Of a stretch of DNA of 64,000 bases, positions 32,588 to 42,674 are shown piece after piece. The translations under genes and the position numbers were made by a program. Numbering within the stretch: position 1 is the first letter of the stretch; every line of letters begins with the position of its first letter. This DNA is from Luidia sarsii. Its lineage: Eukaryota; Echinodermata; Asteroidea; Paxillosida; Luidiidae. The notes under the pieces were generated by a model. It searched no databases. It had not been told where the DNA came from and saw only the letters and a list, made by a program, of their open reading frames with translations. Location of the stretch: assembly GCA_949987565.1 (NCBI GenBank), contig OX465115.1, positions 16,243,242 to 16,307,241 of the forward strand, in the 5' to 3' direction.

Positions 32588-32724
32588 TGCGGTGCGGTGA
32601 CACCACGTGCATCATCTCTTACGAAAAGGAGTGTGGCTCTGAAAAGAGCCGATAGCTCTCTCTTTTCCTAGCTACAATCCTTCTCATAAGAGATGATGTA
32701 CATGGTACCTATACCACCGCAAAC
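32588..32724. repeat. Foldback element enclosing a histone-type stem-loop
   Basis: The arms pair through CATCATCTCTTA at 32610-32621 and its complement TAAGAGATGATG near 32687-32698, with GCGGTG/CACCGC at the ends. It shares TGCGG..GACACCA...TCTCTT...GTGTGG.TCTGAAAAGA with the element at 48345-48581. Confidence 0.75.
32635..32650 (-). other. Histone 3'-type stem-loop sequence without a histone gene
   Basis: On the minus strand it reads GGCTCTTTTCAGAGCC followed by ACAC. This matches the metazoan replication-dependent histone mRNA 3' stem-loop (six-base-pair stem, TTTC loop). No histone reading frame is found near it, so it probably belongs to the foldback element. Confidence 0.6.
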
Positions 32725-33024
32725 TTCAAATAGTATGTTCAATGCCCATTATACAGCATTTCAAGGTGTCTGTTCATCGAACCAAATCCGAAACGAGATT
32801 GCCTTACCTTTTACATGGGTTCTCCCCTGTCGCTCTTTCCTGGAGAGATAAAGCAATAAGTCACTGATCAAATGCTTGTTTGTATTTTGTTCTACTTTAC
32901 GGACGTGGGATAAACATCAAGGCCCAGAGTTAAACGCTGGCTTCTGGACGGGCCTTCCTACAGAAAGCGCATGCGTACAACATATATACGGCCCATATTT
33001 TTCACATGAATAGTAGGCTATATG

Positions 33025-33165
33025 AAGTTAATACACAAACTGTTGCAAACTGCTTACTGACTAAAATGACCTGTAATACATAAATCTCAAAAACTAGAGG
33101 GCCTGACGTTTCGATCATAGTAGAACCTTTCTCAAAGGCCCTCTAACTTTTGAAATCCAGGAAAT
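33025..33165. repeat. MITE-like element
   Basis: Starts ACACAAACTGTTGCAAACTG and CTTACTGACTAAAATGACC, then has the GCCTGACGTTTCGATCATAG core and CCTTTCTCAAAGG. Confidence 0.65.
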
Positions 33166-33254
33166 GATAGATATTGGTACAAGGAAGTCCAGTACTGTAT
33201 TTGTACACAAAATGGTAAATTATAGAACAATTCATTGGACATAATCACTGAGTA

Positions 33255-33460
33255 GGTAAAGTCCTGACACATGAATAATATATCTTAAAATTTCGTGGGA
33301 CTGACGTTTCGATCCTAGCAGGACCTTTCTCAAAGGACCTTTCTCTGCCTTTGTTTGAGAAAGGTCCTGCTAGGATCGAAACGTCAAGCCCACTAAATTT
33401 TGAAATTTGCATTTTGGTAATTTTAGTCAGTAAGCAGTTTGCAACATTTTTGTATATCAC
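33255..33460. repeat. MITE-like inverted pair
   Basis: CTGACGTTTCGATCCTAGCA with GGACCTTTCTCAAAGG faces its reverse complement TGCTAGGATCGAAACGTCA across about 30 bases. It ends with AGTCAGTAAGCAGTTTGCAA. Confidence 0.7.
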
Positions 33461-33533
33461 TTTAATAAAAAATATATACTTGAGAAAGGCAGATTGTTTT
33501 CAGATCTGTGTACGAAACTCGCTGTCTTTTTTG

Positions 33534-33789
33534 TTACATTCCTAGTATCATTGTTTCCCTATTATATATATTGGTATATTCCACTTGATGCATGGATAAT
33601 AGAATGAAACATTTTATTGTAAATGCAGGCGCATGTAGTATTAGTCGTCGTAAGCACGCACTCGTACACAATAAAATGGTGCCCTTTGCAAAAGTATCAA
33701 CAAGATCATAGGCCGTATCAAGAATCATAGGCCGTTTACGAAATGAAGGCTTAGGCTCGGGCTCAGGCTTTTTCTCCTTCTGACAAAAC
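33534..33789 (-). CDS. TNF-receptor-like gene, probable last exon (cytoplasmic)
   Basis: The acceptor GGATTTTCAG precedes a frame that joins in phase to the transmembrane exon (CG + G gives Arg) and reads FCQKEKKPEPEPKPSFRKRP. The frame runs to a stop at 33534, which would complete a 271-residue protein. The second half resembles repeat-derived DNA also found at 34060-34140, and AATAAA on the minus strand near 33611 falls before the stop, so the true end of this exon is uncertain. No death domain is visible. Confidence 0.4.
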
Positions 33790-33899
33790 CTGAAAATCCA
33801 GGTTTTGGTTTGTTTCCGCATTTGAAGGTTTGTTGGCTCCATAGGTATAGAGTATTCACCAAGAAACTGGGGCCAAATGCTTGTTTGTTTTAGATGCTT

Positions 33900-34015
33900 G
33901 TGAATTTATTGAGAAAGGTCCTGCTAGGATCGAAACGTCAGGCCCACTAAATTTTAAGATTTACATTTTGGTAATTTTAGTCAGTAAGCAGTTTGCAACA
34001 TTTTTGTATATCACC
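33900..34015. repeat. MITE-like element, reverse orientation
   Basis: TGAGAAAGGTCCTGCTAGGA with TCGAAACGTCAGGCC, then TTTTAGTCAGTAAGCAGTTT. It lies in the last intron of the TNF-receptor-like gene. Confidence 0.7.
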
Positions 34016-34180
34016 TGAATTTATAACGAGTTAGATAAATATGACCGAAGACTAAGCCCGAGCCTATAAGCCATTACGTAAACGGCTATAAAAAGCACAC
34101 GTAAACAAATGGCGCCCTTTGCAAAAGTGTCAAGTGGATGTGAATAAAAATAGTGCGTGCTTTGGAATCTTTGCACTCAC

Positions 34181-34280
34181 CGTAATTTCGGAGACAAAAG
34201 AATGAGAGCAACAAGAAGGGCAAGGATGATTACAATGGCTGAACCAAACAGGGTTACACATGCATATAAGTTCATTGTCA
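34181..34280 (-). CDS. TNF-receptor-like gene, transmembrane exon
   Basis: The acceptor CCTACAG and donor GTGAGT bound 100 bases. They encode residues 154-187 with a strong helix (CVTLFGSAIVIILALLVALI) followed by a short basic end (PKLR). The phase fits both neighbours. Confidence 0.75.
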
Positions 34281-34606
34281 CTGTAGGCCCTATTGAGAAA
34301 TGAAACAAAATCATTAATGGATATTTTTTATTCGATTTAAAATATTCGGAGTAACATTAATAAGTGCGTAGTCTGTTACACTGAATGTCGAATTTTCGAC
34401 GGAGAACATCTACAATCATAAATGACGGCCACCGAGGAAAGGATTGTCATCATGCTTTGGTTTTTGTTGGACGAAACATTACCAGGAACATTTCGTAGAA
34501 CTGAACTAATGGGCCGCGAACTGAGGTGATCCATCTTCATAGCCACATTATGCCATAAATGCAAGGTTTCTTAACTGATTAGTCAAGGATGTTTAATGAA
34601 ACGTAC

Positions 34607-34696
34607 CCTTTGAAGATGGATCCTCCCCTTTTGTAATTGTGGTCTTCTCAGGGACTTCGAAGGTGGCAGGATTCTCCAAAGTAGTAGTGAGTTGCT
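34607..34696 (-). CDS. TNF-receptor-like gene, stalk exon
   Basis: The acceptor TTTCAG and donor GTACGT bound 90 bases. They encode a Thr/Glu/Pro-rich stalk (LTTTLENPATFEVPEKTTIT) that joins in phase on both sides. Confidence 0.7.
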
Positions 34697-35102
34697 CTGA
34701 AATCAAACAATGAGTCAATGAGTCGATGAATCAGCCAGCTATCTAGTTCATCATCGGTTTCTGCCTTTCAAAATGCCCCTGCATGGGCGGAAAGTTAAGG
34801 CCCTCTAAACATTATGACATTTGTTTGTTTCTGATATTTCTCGTCGGTAAGCAGTTTGCAAAACGTATGTCGTTTTACTCATTACCATAATTTGATACAA
34901 AGCCGCCGCACAATATTTTCCCTCATCCTCACCCGATCCTTACCCCACCCCAAACCAGCAACTTTAGCCAAACCCACTATTCCACATCACCCGTCATATC
35001 GCCGCAATCATGCATCTACCAGGTTTGTAACAGAGCATCATCGGCTCTTTGATGTGTAATATAGGCCTACATTGCTAATAAATACCAGCCATTATCCCAT
35101 AC

Positions 35103-35238
35103 CGGTAGTGTACGTAGGCAGCGGTGCAATGGTTGTAGGCAGAGGTTGGTCCGCTGTCCTTGTCTCATTGTGAGGTGCAAGAGTGGTTCCTGATCTGTCG
35201 GCGCATGCTCTGTCTTGAGACGGTTTGCATTTCGTTAT
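35103..35238 (-). CDS. TNF-receptor-like gene, end of cysteine-rich domain and stalk
   Basis: The acceptor TGCGCAG and donor GTATGG bound 136 bases. The exon begins ITKCKPSQDRACAD, whose C-x4-DR-x-C pattern closes a TNF-receptor cysteine-rich domain, and continues into a Thr/Pro stalk. It is phase 0 with the exon upstream. Confidence 0.8.
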
Positions 35239-35594
35239 CTGCGCACAGGGCAAACATAATATTTGATGGTATATGGTTAAAACCGTCACTCTGAATGACA
35301 TGCACTTATACCGGATAACTGCACTTTGACCGGTGTGGAATTCAGCGACGAGAATCACGATAAAGCATTATACAGATCTTCGCATATTGACATGGTATAC
35401 AGTGGTGACCTTTGCCCCTCACATTCCCAAACTACGGTAAATGAACTACCATTTTTGGAAAAAACAAAAACAAAATATTCCACCCAAGATCGAACTGAAA
35501 TTACAAAAAGACTAGTGAATTATATTATCTCAATGTGGTGCTTAATGAGGACAGAGCTTGTTTTGTGAACCAGTGGACTAACCGATATAAAAGG

Positions 35595-35665
35595 CCTGAC
35601 GTTTCAATCATTGCAGGACCAAAATATAAGGCAGGTCCTGCAAAAGGATCACATGTTTTTTTAAA
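35595..35665. repeat. MITE-like fragment
   Basis: GGCCTGACGTTTCAATCATT followed by GCAGGACC and an inverted GCAGGTCCTGC. It lies in an intron of the TNF-receptor-like gene. Confidence 0.5.
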
Positions 35666-35822
35666 GATTTGATTGTTTTTGACAAAACTTTCATTTTGTA
35701 AGTAGTCTTCCATTTGTTTGGTATTATACTATAAATTCAAGTTGTGTGAAATGTCCTGCCTTTTCGGACATTCTACAACCGTGATTCCAAAGGTTTGCAT
35801 GATATCTGACATGTTACATTAC

Positions 35823-35919
35823 CTCGATCTGGTTGTCTTCGCAGATGGTACAGGGCAGGCACTCTTGACAGAAGTTCCTCCCTTTATTGTAGGTTTCTCT
35901 CGGACAAACATTGCAAGAG
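35823..35919 (-). CDS. TNF-receptor-like gene, main cysteine-rich exon
   Basis: Bounded by GGAACAG and GTAATG; 97 bases. It encodes SSCNVCPRETYNKGRNFCQE and then CLPCTICEDNQIE. The spacing C-x2-C-P-x3-Y-x6-C-x2-C-x2-C-x2-C is that of a TNF-receptor cysteine-rich domain. It joins in phase upstream (AG + C) and downstream (phase 0). Confidence 0.85.
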
Positions 35920-35989
35920 CTGTTCCCAAGTACAAACAGTACAATGACATCAAACATTGCTATGTCCATGCAGGTTTGTTGGTTGGTTT

Positions 35990-36480
35990 GTTGGGTGTTA
36001 TTGTGTTGGGGTGTTTGTTTTGTTTGTTTGTTTGTTTATTTGTTGGTTGGTTGGTTGGTTGGGTGGTTGGTTGGTTGGCTGGTTGATTGGTTGGTTGGTT
36101 GGTTGGGTGGTGGTTGTTGGTTGGTTGGTTGGCTGGTTGTTGGGTGGTTGGTTAGTTGGGTGGTTGTTGGGTGGTTGGTTGGGTGGTTGGTTGGTTGGCT
36201 GGTTGGTTGGGTGGTTGGTTGGTTGGTTGGCTGGGTGGTTGGTTGGTTGGGTGGTTGGTGGTTGGTTGGGTGGTTGGTTAGTTGGGTGGTTGTTGGGTGG
36301 TAGGTTGGGTGGTTGGTTGGTTGGCTGGTTGGTTGGGTGGTTGGTTGGTAAGTGGGTCTGTGGCTTGGTGGGTGTGTGGTTGGGTGGGTGGATAATTACT
36401 GATGGGTGGTTGTGTGGGTGGTTAGTTGGTCGGTGGGTAAATGGTTTGATGGTTGCCTGGCTGTGTGAGGGCTGGGCCGA
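35990..36480. repeat. (TTGG)n-type array
   Basis: Tandem GGTTGGTT tetramers with GGGT and GGCT variants, in an intron of the TNF-receptor-like gene. Long Gly-Trp-Leu-Val frames and Pro-Thr-Asn-Gln antisense frames here are by-products. Confidence 0.95.
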
Positions 36481-36484
36481 TAGG

Positions 36485-36785
36485 TCGGTTGGTGGGTCAA
36501 TGTGTGGATAGATGCATAGTTGGGTCAATGTGTGGATAGATGCATAGGTGTGTCAATGTGTGGATAGATGCACAGATGGGTCAATGTGTGGATGGATGCA
36601 TAGGTGGGTCAATGTGTGGATAGATGTATAGGTGTGTCAATGTGTGGATAGATGCACAGATGGGTCAATGTGTGGATGGATGCATAGGTGTGTTAATGTG
36701 TTGAAAGATGCATAGGTGTGTCAATGTGTGGAAAGATTCATAGGTGGGTCAATGTGTGGATAGATGCATAGGTGGGTCATCAGTG
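36485..36785. repeat. 28-bp minisatellite, about 10 copies
   Basis: The unit is GTCAATGTGTGGATAGATGC plus ATAGGTGT, tandemly repeated with a few substitutions, directly after the TTGG array. Confidence 0.9.
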
Positions 36786-37056
36786 GTTCGATTGACCGAT
36801 TGCGCCCTAGGTCAGGTAACCTACAGTGGGTATATCTGGGGACACTTCATACGAAACACCTTACCTCAAATCCTAACAATATCCGAGTTTCATTGCGGGT
36901 AGTTTCCAAAGCTCAGCCAGTCTATCACCTTTATAGTTTTAAAAGTGTTACGTTGTGTTATTATGCATGTAGTTTGCATGACAAACACCCACTCGTCATC
37001 CTAATGAGAGATCGGTCTAAACGCCAAACACAATGACTGAACTTTACTGTACTCAC

Positions 37057-37109
37057 CTTGCATGTGGCTTGAGACTGTTGTAGTTCAGGTATCGGCCAGT
37101 ATTGCACAC
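37057..37109 (-). CDS. TNF-receptor-like gene, first cysteine-rich exon
   Basis: Begins after TATTGGAG and ends before GTGAGT; 53 bases encoding VCNTGRYLNYNSLKPHA. The C-x2-G-x-Y-L start is typical of the first TNF-receptor repeat. An acceptor 19 bases earlier (GTAGTTCAG) is stronger by eye, but would need a different phase from the signal exon. Confidence 0.7.
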
Positions 37110-37822
37110 CTCCAATACCAGAATGTCTGAACTACCAACGAAACGAATCTCAACATTCGAATAGGCAACACTGTGTACACCTGCCTCACAAAGCCTCAAA
37201 TTCTGTCAAATTTGTAGGGAATGGAGTGATAAATACATGTCAGATTCATTCATATATGTCTTATTTATATAGGGGAAGCCATCAAGTTTTATAAATATAA
37301 ACTTCTGTCCCACGGGTACCTGGGAACAATAAAAACAAAATAGGCCTAAAAAATAAAATGTCAAAACACGAAATGAAAAATTAGACCTCAAAATACCACT
37401 CCCCATACCTGACCCCCCATATTTGTATATAAATCAGGAGAGTTCTCTCCTTACATGCGTGCTATCAAGTTACCTCATTATAAACTTTGTTTCATCCGGA
37501 ATCCAATTTCACGGGAGTAATGCACGAATCTTACAAAGTTTTACTGGCTGAAGTACCGAAGAGATTGAATCTGAAACGGGTTGAAGGATTTCTGGTTTGA
37601 GCAACCCAGGACCCCGGTAGTTTGGAAGGCTAGTCGACACTTCAAGCCTGAATAAATGTTTAAGCTTAGAATGTTCTGGAATCAATGTCTCACACACTGG
37701 GGTAGGCCTATACCCGATATGCAAATAACCTCACATAGCCGCACAGCCCCAATAAACCAAAGCATTAGGATCAAAAAGACATTGCAGGAAGCATGAAGAA
37801 TTTGTCTACTTCTGCTACTCAC

Positions 37823-37906
37823 CTCTTTTTGGACAATCTCCTGCGAGAGGCAGTAACTGACACAGAGGAGAAGTGCACATTTCAAGTAAAATTCGTGAGC
37901 GATCAT
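37823..37906 (-). CDS. TNF-receptor-like gene, first exon with signal peptide
   Basis: Start of a seven-exon gene read from 37906 to about 33534 on the minus strand. This exon encodes 28 residues with a signal peptide (CALLLCVSYCLSQ) and ends at a consensus GTGAGT donor in phase 0. All six joins to the following exons keep one open frame, which is hard to get by chance. The product would have a signal peptide, about one and a half cysteine-rich TNF-receptor repeats (C30 to C90), a Thr/Pro-rich stalk, a helix at about 160-182 and a short cytoplasmic tail. It is probably a small TNF-receptor-family surface protein near the Ig receptors. I cannot name the subfamily, and no death domain or TRAF motif is evident. 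Confidence 0.75.
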
Positions 37907-38684
37907 GACTGAGGAAACTCCGCTTTCAAAATGGCCGAATGGGTAAAAGAAATCCGGCTGCGCTCGTCGACCCTAAAATGATATTAGCATAACAATAACG
38001 CATAGAGTGCATAGACATGCATAGACTTTGAACGGTGAGTTAGTGTGGCCCCAATACGTGAACTATTGAAATGGTAGCTACCGTTCACTTTTCACTTCAA
38101 GTTAGGAATGGTGTGACTTGTTACATGGTGTGACTTTGCGCGCTTCACAAGTTCAAAAAGTTTCAAATAAATGCATGTTCACTACGGGAAAAGTGCAGAG
38201 CGTCTCGATGTGGGCCTATAAAGGCAGTGTGTGCCAACTGTACAATAGACGTTCCAAAGGGCCGCACTATTCCACGGAGCCGTGTGGGTGGGGTTACCAT
38301 TATTGCGTACATACATACAGACTAAAGCCGTTCCAAGCTAATGCTTTTCCGACCACTGTCAGGCCAAAGTCGAGAAGTTGGAAACCTGAAATAATCAGAA
38401 GCAAACACGTCTGTCTGTTCGCAAAATAAATCTGATGTCGAAATAACAATCACGATTATGTACAAGGATAACGATAACCAACGTAGATTTGCTCCAGTCG
38501 TTCGAGTTGTTAATTTGTCACAGGTGTTCGGTCAGTTGTAGAGCTTGTAGGACGATATATTTGCGAGCACATAAACTTATAATTATCCAGTTGCCCGATT
38601 GTATATTATTTGTTCTTGTATAACGTACATATAATGATTATGTAGAATACACGTATAATGTCAGCATAATGATAATTGAAACTC

Positions 38685-38825
38685 ATCAAAAATTAGAGGG
38701 GGCCAGATATTTTACCTAGCAGGACCTTTCTCGAAGGATGAAACGTCAGGCTCTCCTCATTTTTGATTTTCGCTTTTTGGTCATTTTTAGTAAGTAAGCA
38801 GATTGCAACATTTTTGCATATTACT
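38685..38825. repeat. MITE-like element
   Basis: Diverged copy: AGCAGGACCTTTCTCGAAGG, ATGAAACGTCAGGC and AGTAAGTAAGCAGATTGCAA. Confidence 0.6.
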
Positions 38826-39354
38826 ATTTAAGTGAAACTTCTTCATATATTAGTGACTTCCTGTTAGTAAAGAGTAAAGGCAAAATAGACGATAGATTTG
38901 AACCGCTTTAATCCTGGGGGCGCCATTTTTTTATAACCATGTTTATAGTTTATGAAGACGTATATTTTGCCTCTGATTCAGAGTGAATGATTAATTGTTG
39001 TCAAATTCTTTGGCATGCAGATCGTAACATTTTGCAGTTTGCAACATTGTTGTGTAGGCCTAGGCCTAGTACTCTTTTGCATGCAGATGGTAAGTGAGTG
39101 ATCTTCCTAATTCTGACACAAGTCTTGAGGAAAATTCCAGGACAAATGGGTACTCACATTATTCAAAGTCTTTAATCAGTGCATCCCATTCAAATTAATT
39201 ATGGTAGATAATTCCAGCAGGACAAAAGATACATTAACATATAGTACATGTATTAGTAGTCTTTCACTTTTTGCAAATTAGTTTGCAAATTAGCTGTGGC
39301 CTTAAAATAATAACCAGTAAGATACAGCACTGAAATTGAGTAGGATTAGGAATA

Positions 39355-39445
39355 AGAAATATGAGGGCCTGATGTTTCGATCCTAGCAGGTCCTTTCTCA
39401 AAGGCATTTTAATCAGTAAGCAGTTTGTAACATTTCTGCATAATA
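39355..39445. repeat. MITE-like element
   Basis: GGCCTGATGTTTCGATCCTA with GCAGGTCCTTTCTCAAAGGC and AATCAGTAAGCAGTTTGTAA. Confidence 0.65.
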
Positions 39446-39689
39446 ATATTATTACTCGAGGCTTAGAAATCAATAAAAAATTAGTTTAATTAAAAGTCAA
39501 ATGTATGGCTGTAAATGACAATAAATAGCTGTGTAAGCACTAGGCAGCAAAGTTATCCAGATAAAATTCCCATATTTGGCCACACAAGAAATAAATAAAC
39601 TTGGTGGCTTTAAAAAGGTAATTAGATTAAAGAGATGAAATAAATTAAGATTAATTGACAGAGGACAAGAAGGTGAAGTGACTTATGAA

Positions 39690-39775
39690 ACCCTGAGAGG
39701 AGTGGGATTTGAACCTGAGACTAGTTTAATGTAATAGTGCCATTAAACGAGCACCATGGGTTCAAATCCATGACT
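39690..39775 (-). repeat. Possible tRNA-derived fragment or SINE
   Basis: On the minus strand GGTTCAAATCCCACTCC has the form of a tRNA T-arm (Pol III B box), with TAATGGCAC about 35 bases before it. A second B-box-like GGTTCAAATCC lies nearby on the plus strand. No complete cloverleaf could be drawn. Confidence 0.3.
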
Positions 39776-40447
39776 TCAGCTCTTTGATTAGAAGACATAA
39801 TTAATTATCATATTATTATACATCAGCTAACATTCTGTTTCTTGTTCTTCAGAATAAGTTAGCATTACAATGAGACAGTTTTTACCCAAAGGTTGGGTCT
39901 CACTCCATGAGCAACAATTTAACAAAATCGCTTCATCTCCACATTGTCAGGACATGAGAATTGCCATCCATTCACAATTTCTTCACACTTTGTTCTCCAA
40001 CTCTTCATCATGAGAAATGGGATACCAAACCTTCATCACATTCCCATTCACAAATACAATTACTGCAATACAGTTCATTTGCAAATTTCCCCCTTTTCCC
40101 CATCTTATTCAATAATTTCTTTGATCATGAAGTGCACTTTCCAAACTTGAAATGTTGGAAATTCCACTTATAAAAACTGATAAAAATTGAAACTTCTTTC
40201 AATCAAAGGTGTAACCTGCATATTATGTGCACATACATGCATATCATTGAATCCTGTGATCCTTTGGTTTTACTGGAATAACAATGATTGGATTTGTGTG
40301 CCAATAAAACAAGACAGCAATGAAGGGGGAACTATGAAAGGGTCTTGTCATTTAGGAAATACTCTTCAAACTGCAGTGTTTGTGAATACATAGTATCGGT
40401 GAGGACACTCCCACTTCTAGGTCTGCAACCCAGCAGTGACCTTTGGT

Positions 40448-40460
40448 GGGTCATAGGTCA
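40448..40460 (+). promoter_or_regulatory. DR1 nuclear-receptor-type site 1
   Basis: GGGTCATAGGTCA: two AGGTCA-like half sites one base apart, the DR1 form bound by HNF4 or RXR-type receptors. It is preceded by an inverted TGACCT. It sits past the 3' end of the C1orf50 gene and is one of three spaced copies. Confidence 0.35.
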
Positions 40461-40670
40461 AGCCTTCATTTTACCCATCATTGGCTCTGGTCTATGTGGA
40501 CATACCGTACTACTGCCCAATAGGAAGGCTGGTTGTCCTTCATAACTGATGGGATATTCTTGTCTACGATCCCTGATGAGCTCGGTAGGTCATACCAGTA
40601 GATCAACTGTCCTCTCCTACCTGTTCCCATGATTGGATTTCTGCACCTGTAACCACTCAATGACCTTGCA

Positions 40671-40683
40671 GGGTCATAGGTCA
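40671..40683 (+). promoter_or_regulatory. DR1 nuclear-receptor-type site 2
   Basis: Identical 13-mer, again preceded by TGACCT a few bases before. Confidence 0.35.
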
Positions 40684-40805
40684 GCCATATCTCCCCTGAT
40701 TTTAGCTTCAGAGGCCCTGCCTCCTTGTTAACACACAATCATCTTTGGGGTCATCTTCCACAATCAGACAGAATTACCGAGACTGAAACGCTCAATGACC
40801 TTGGT

Positions 40806-40818
40806 GGGTCATAGGTCA
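40806..40818 (+). promoter_or_regulatory. DR1 nuclear-receptor-type site 3
   Basis: Identical 13-mer in CAATGACCTTGGTGGGTCAT. The flanks are related to the other two copies, so these may be units of an old tandem repeat rather than selected sites. Confidence 0.35.
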
Positions 40819-41055
40819 ACAGTGTCCTCCTCCCTTTTACCACATTTGGAACCTCCCCTTATGAAAACAGATCAATATTAGAATATAGATTTTGATCACA
40901 TCTGCAACTCATCAATGTGGGTGGAAGATTTACCCTCAGTCCAGTCACTATGATTGTACATGTAGTCTGTTTCCCTTGTACTCTGTTACCAATATTCAGT
41001 GAGTAAGTGCTCATCGCAGGCCCAGCAGTTCACCTCACTCCTCTCCCTGTTCCAT

Positions 41056-41289
41056 TCAGTTGTTGTTGTCACTCATCCCTCGCTCCGTCTCCTTAGCCTC
41101 GCGTACTTGCAGGAGTCCCTGGAAGTTAGGGCTTGGATTGTAGGTCAGCTTAGCCTGGGATGTCAGGAGTTTGTCCACCAGGGCTATCTCTTGGCCTCTT
41201 CTCACCATGTCCTCCTCAGGGGTCCAGGACATATCGTGCTCCAGTCGGTAGCAGGCCAGGTACTCATGGGGGCAGCTTTTACCCCATTC
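41056..41289 (-). CDS. C1orf50: C1orf50 homologue (DUF2452), exon 4
   Basis: Final exon after acceptor GGGGGCACAG, in phase 0. It encodes EWGKSCPHEYLACYRLEHDM, then SWTPEEDM and NFQGLL, all hallmarks of the DUF2452 family, and ends at a stop at 41056. The C-terminal 17 or so residues extend beyond the usual NFQGL end. Confidence 0.93.
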   Translation of the reverse strand, partial: EWGKSCPHEYLACYRLEHDMSWTPEEDMVRRGQEIALVDKLLTSQAKLTYNPSPNFQGLLQVREAKETERGMSDNNN

Positions 41290-41440
41290 CTGTGCCCCCA
41301 TCAAATCAAAACACAGGAACGTCATGACATGAGTCAGGATTGAGCATCCAAGTTAGAGGGTATAGATTATCACTTGCAATAATGGCATTTTCAATTTTTT
41401 AATACCATATACGTTGTAGCTGATTAAATCTTCATTAGTT

Positions 41441-41463
41441 ACTTTTTTTTTTTTTTTTTTTTT
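41441..41463. repeat. Poly-T tract
   Basis: Uninterrupted T run inside the last intron of the C1orf50 homologue. Confidence 0.9.
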
Positions 41464-41613
41464 ACATCTCACTTCTTCTCCTGAAAATACTCATTAGTTT
41501 GTTTCCATGCCATTGGTTGGTTGGCTGGGTGTGTGGTCTGATGGGTAGATGGATGGATAGATGGATGAATGTATGCATGCATAATAGGTCAATCAATAAT
41601 TTACTGCTGCTCA

Positions 41614-42003
<390 letters not shown>

Positions 42004-42558
42004 TTATAAGTCCCTTCAATGAGCACGTCATGAATCCCTGAATCAGGAGCAGGTTTCCTCAAACTACATGTAAACTAGATCAGAAAAGACAGGTTGTGGT
42101 TTGTTAGTGAATGGAACATTGTTGTCCTGTTCAGAACAGGGTTTTTTTGCCTCAAAATTGTGGTAGCAAGCTTGTTCTTTGATAGATGGCACATTTTGAC
42201 ATGTTGAAGAAATTAAACTGAAGGCAAAACTTTGGCCTAAGCCTTCCTTTTGAAAAGGCCTGAAATTGGTGACAAAACTGTCACAGTTGCATCACGATTT
42301 ATAAGATCACCTCAGGTTCCAACCCTAAGTTCATGCCAAGTCAAGAATAGTCAAAAGTAAGTGATATCACACCACAAATTGGCTCGTAACCATGTGTGCA
42401 TCAGGATGACATAGGTAGGCAGGTCCATGAAATTAGTCTGTCGATTTCCTCTGTTGGGTTCCCCAGTTATTCCCATAGCCCTTGATTGCATAGTCCTGTA
42501 ATTCAGTATGCCACTCTTCAATTGTAGATTTGATTGATAAGTCCCAAGTGCTTGTTAC

Positions 42559-42674
42559 CTTCTGTACAACGCGAGCCAATTCCACCAGGTCACTGGGGTC
42601 AGCAGCCACATTGGTGCGGTCATTATGAACCAGTTGAACACCACAGGGCCTGTCCTCTTTCTCCACCAGGGCAA
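42559..42674 (-). CDS. C1orf50: C1orf50 homologue (DUF2452), exon 2
   Basis: 116 bases after acceptor GTCTTGCAG and before GTAACA. It encodes [20 protein letters not shown] and then [14 protein letters not shown], matching the N-terminal half of the family. It joins exon 1 with a split Val codon (G + TT). Confidence 0.9.

Larger units (their letters stand above)
30106..33533. other. Repeat-rich intergenic stretch
   Basis: Contains a degenerate TCAG(C/T)TCAG-rich stretch at about 30380-30580, a (GCTGAG/GCTGTG)n array at 31609-31703, two foldback elements at 32429-32541 and 32588-32724, and several MITE-like copies from 33025. A stretch at about 31780-32080 has local protein-like character on both strands, but I could not assign it. 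Confidence 0.5.
37907..41055. other. Intergenic between TNF-receptor-like gene and C1orf50
   Basis: No supported exon. Contains MITE-like copies (38685-38825, 39355-39445), a tRNA-like stretch near 39690-39775, and a degenerate repeat at 40400-40830 carrying three DR1 sites. Confidence 0.5.

Noticed and set aside
35911..36528. Gly-Trp-Leu-Val-rich and Pro-Thr-Asn-Gln-rich frames
   Set aside because: They come from the TTGG tetramer array in an intron.
39690..39790. Functional tRNA gene
   Set aside because: B-box-like words are present but no complete cloverleaf with acceptor and anticodon stems could be drawn.
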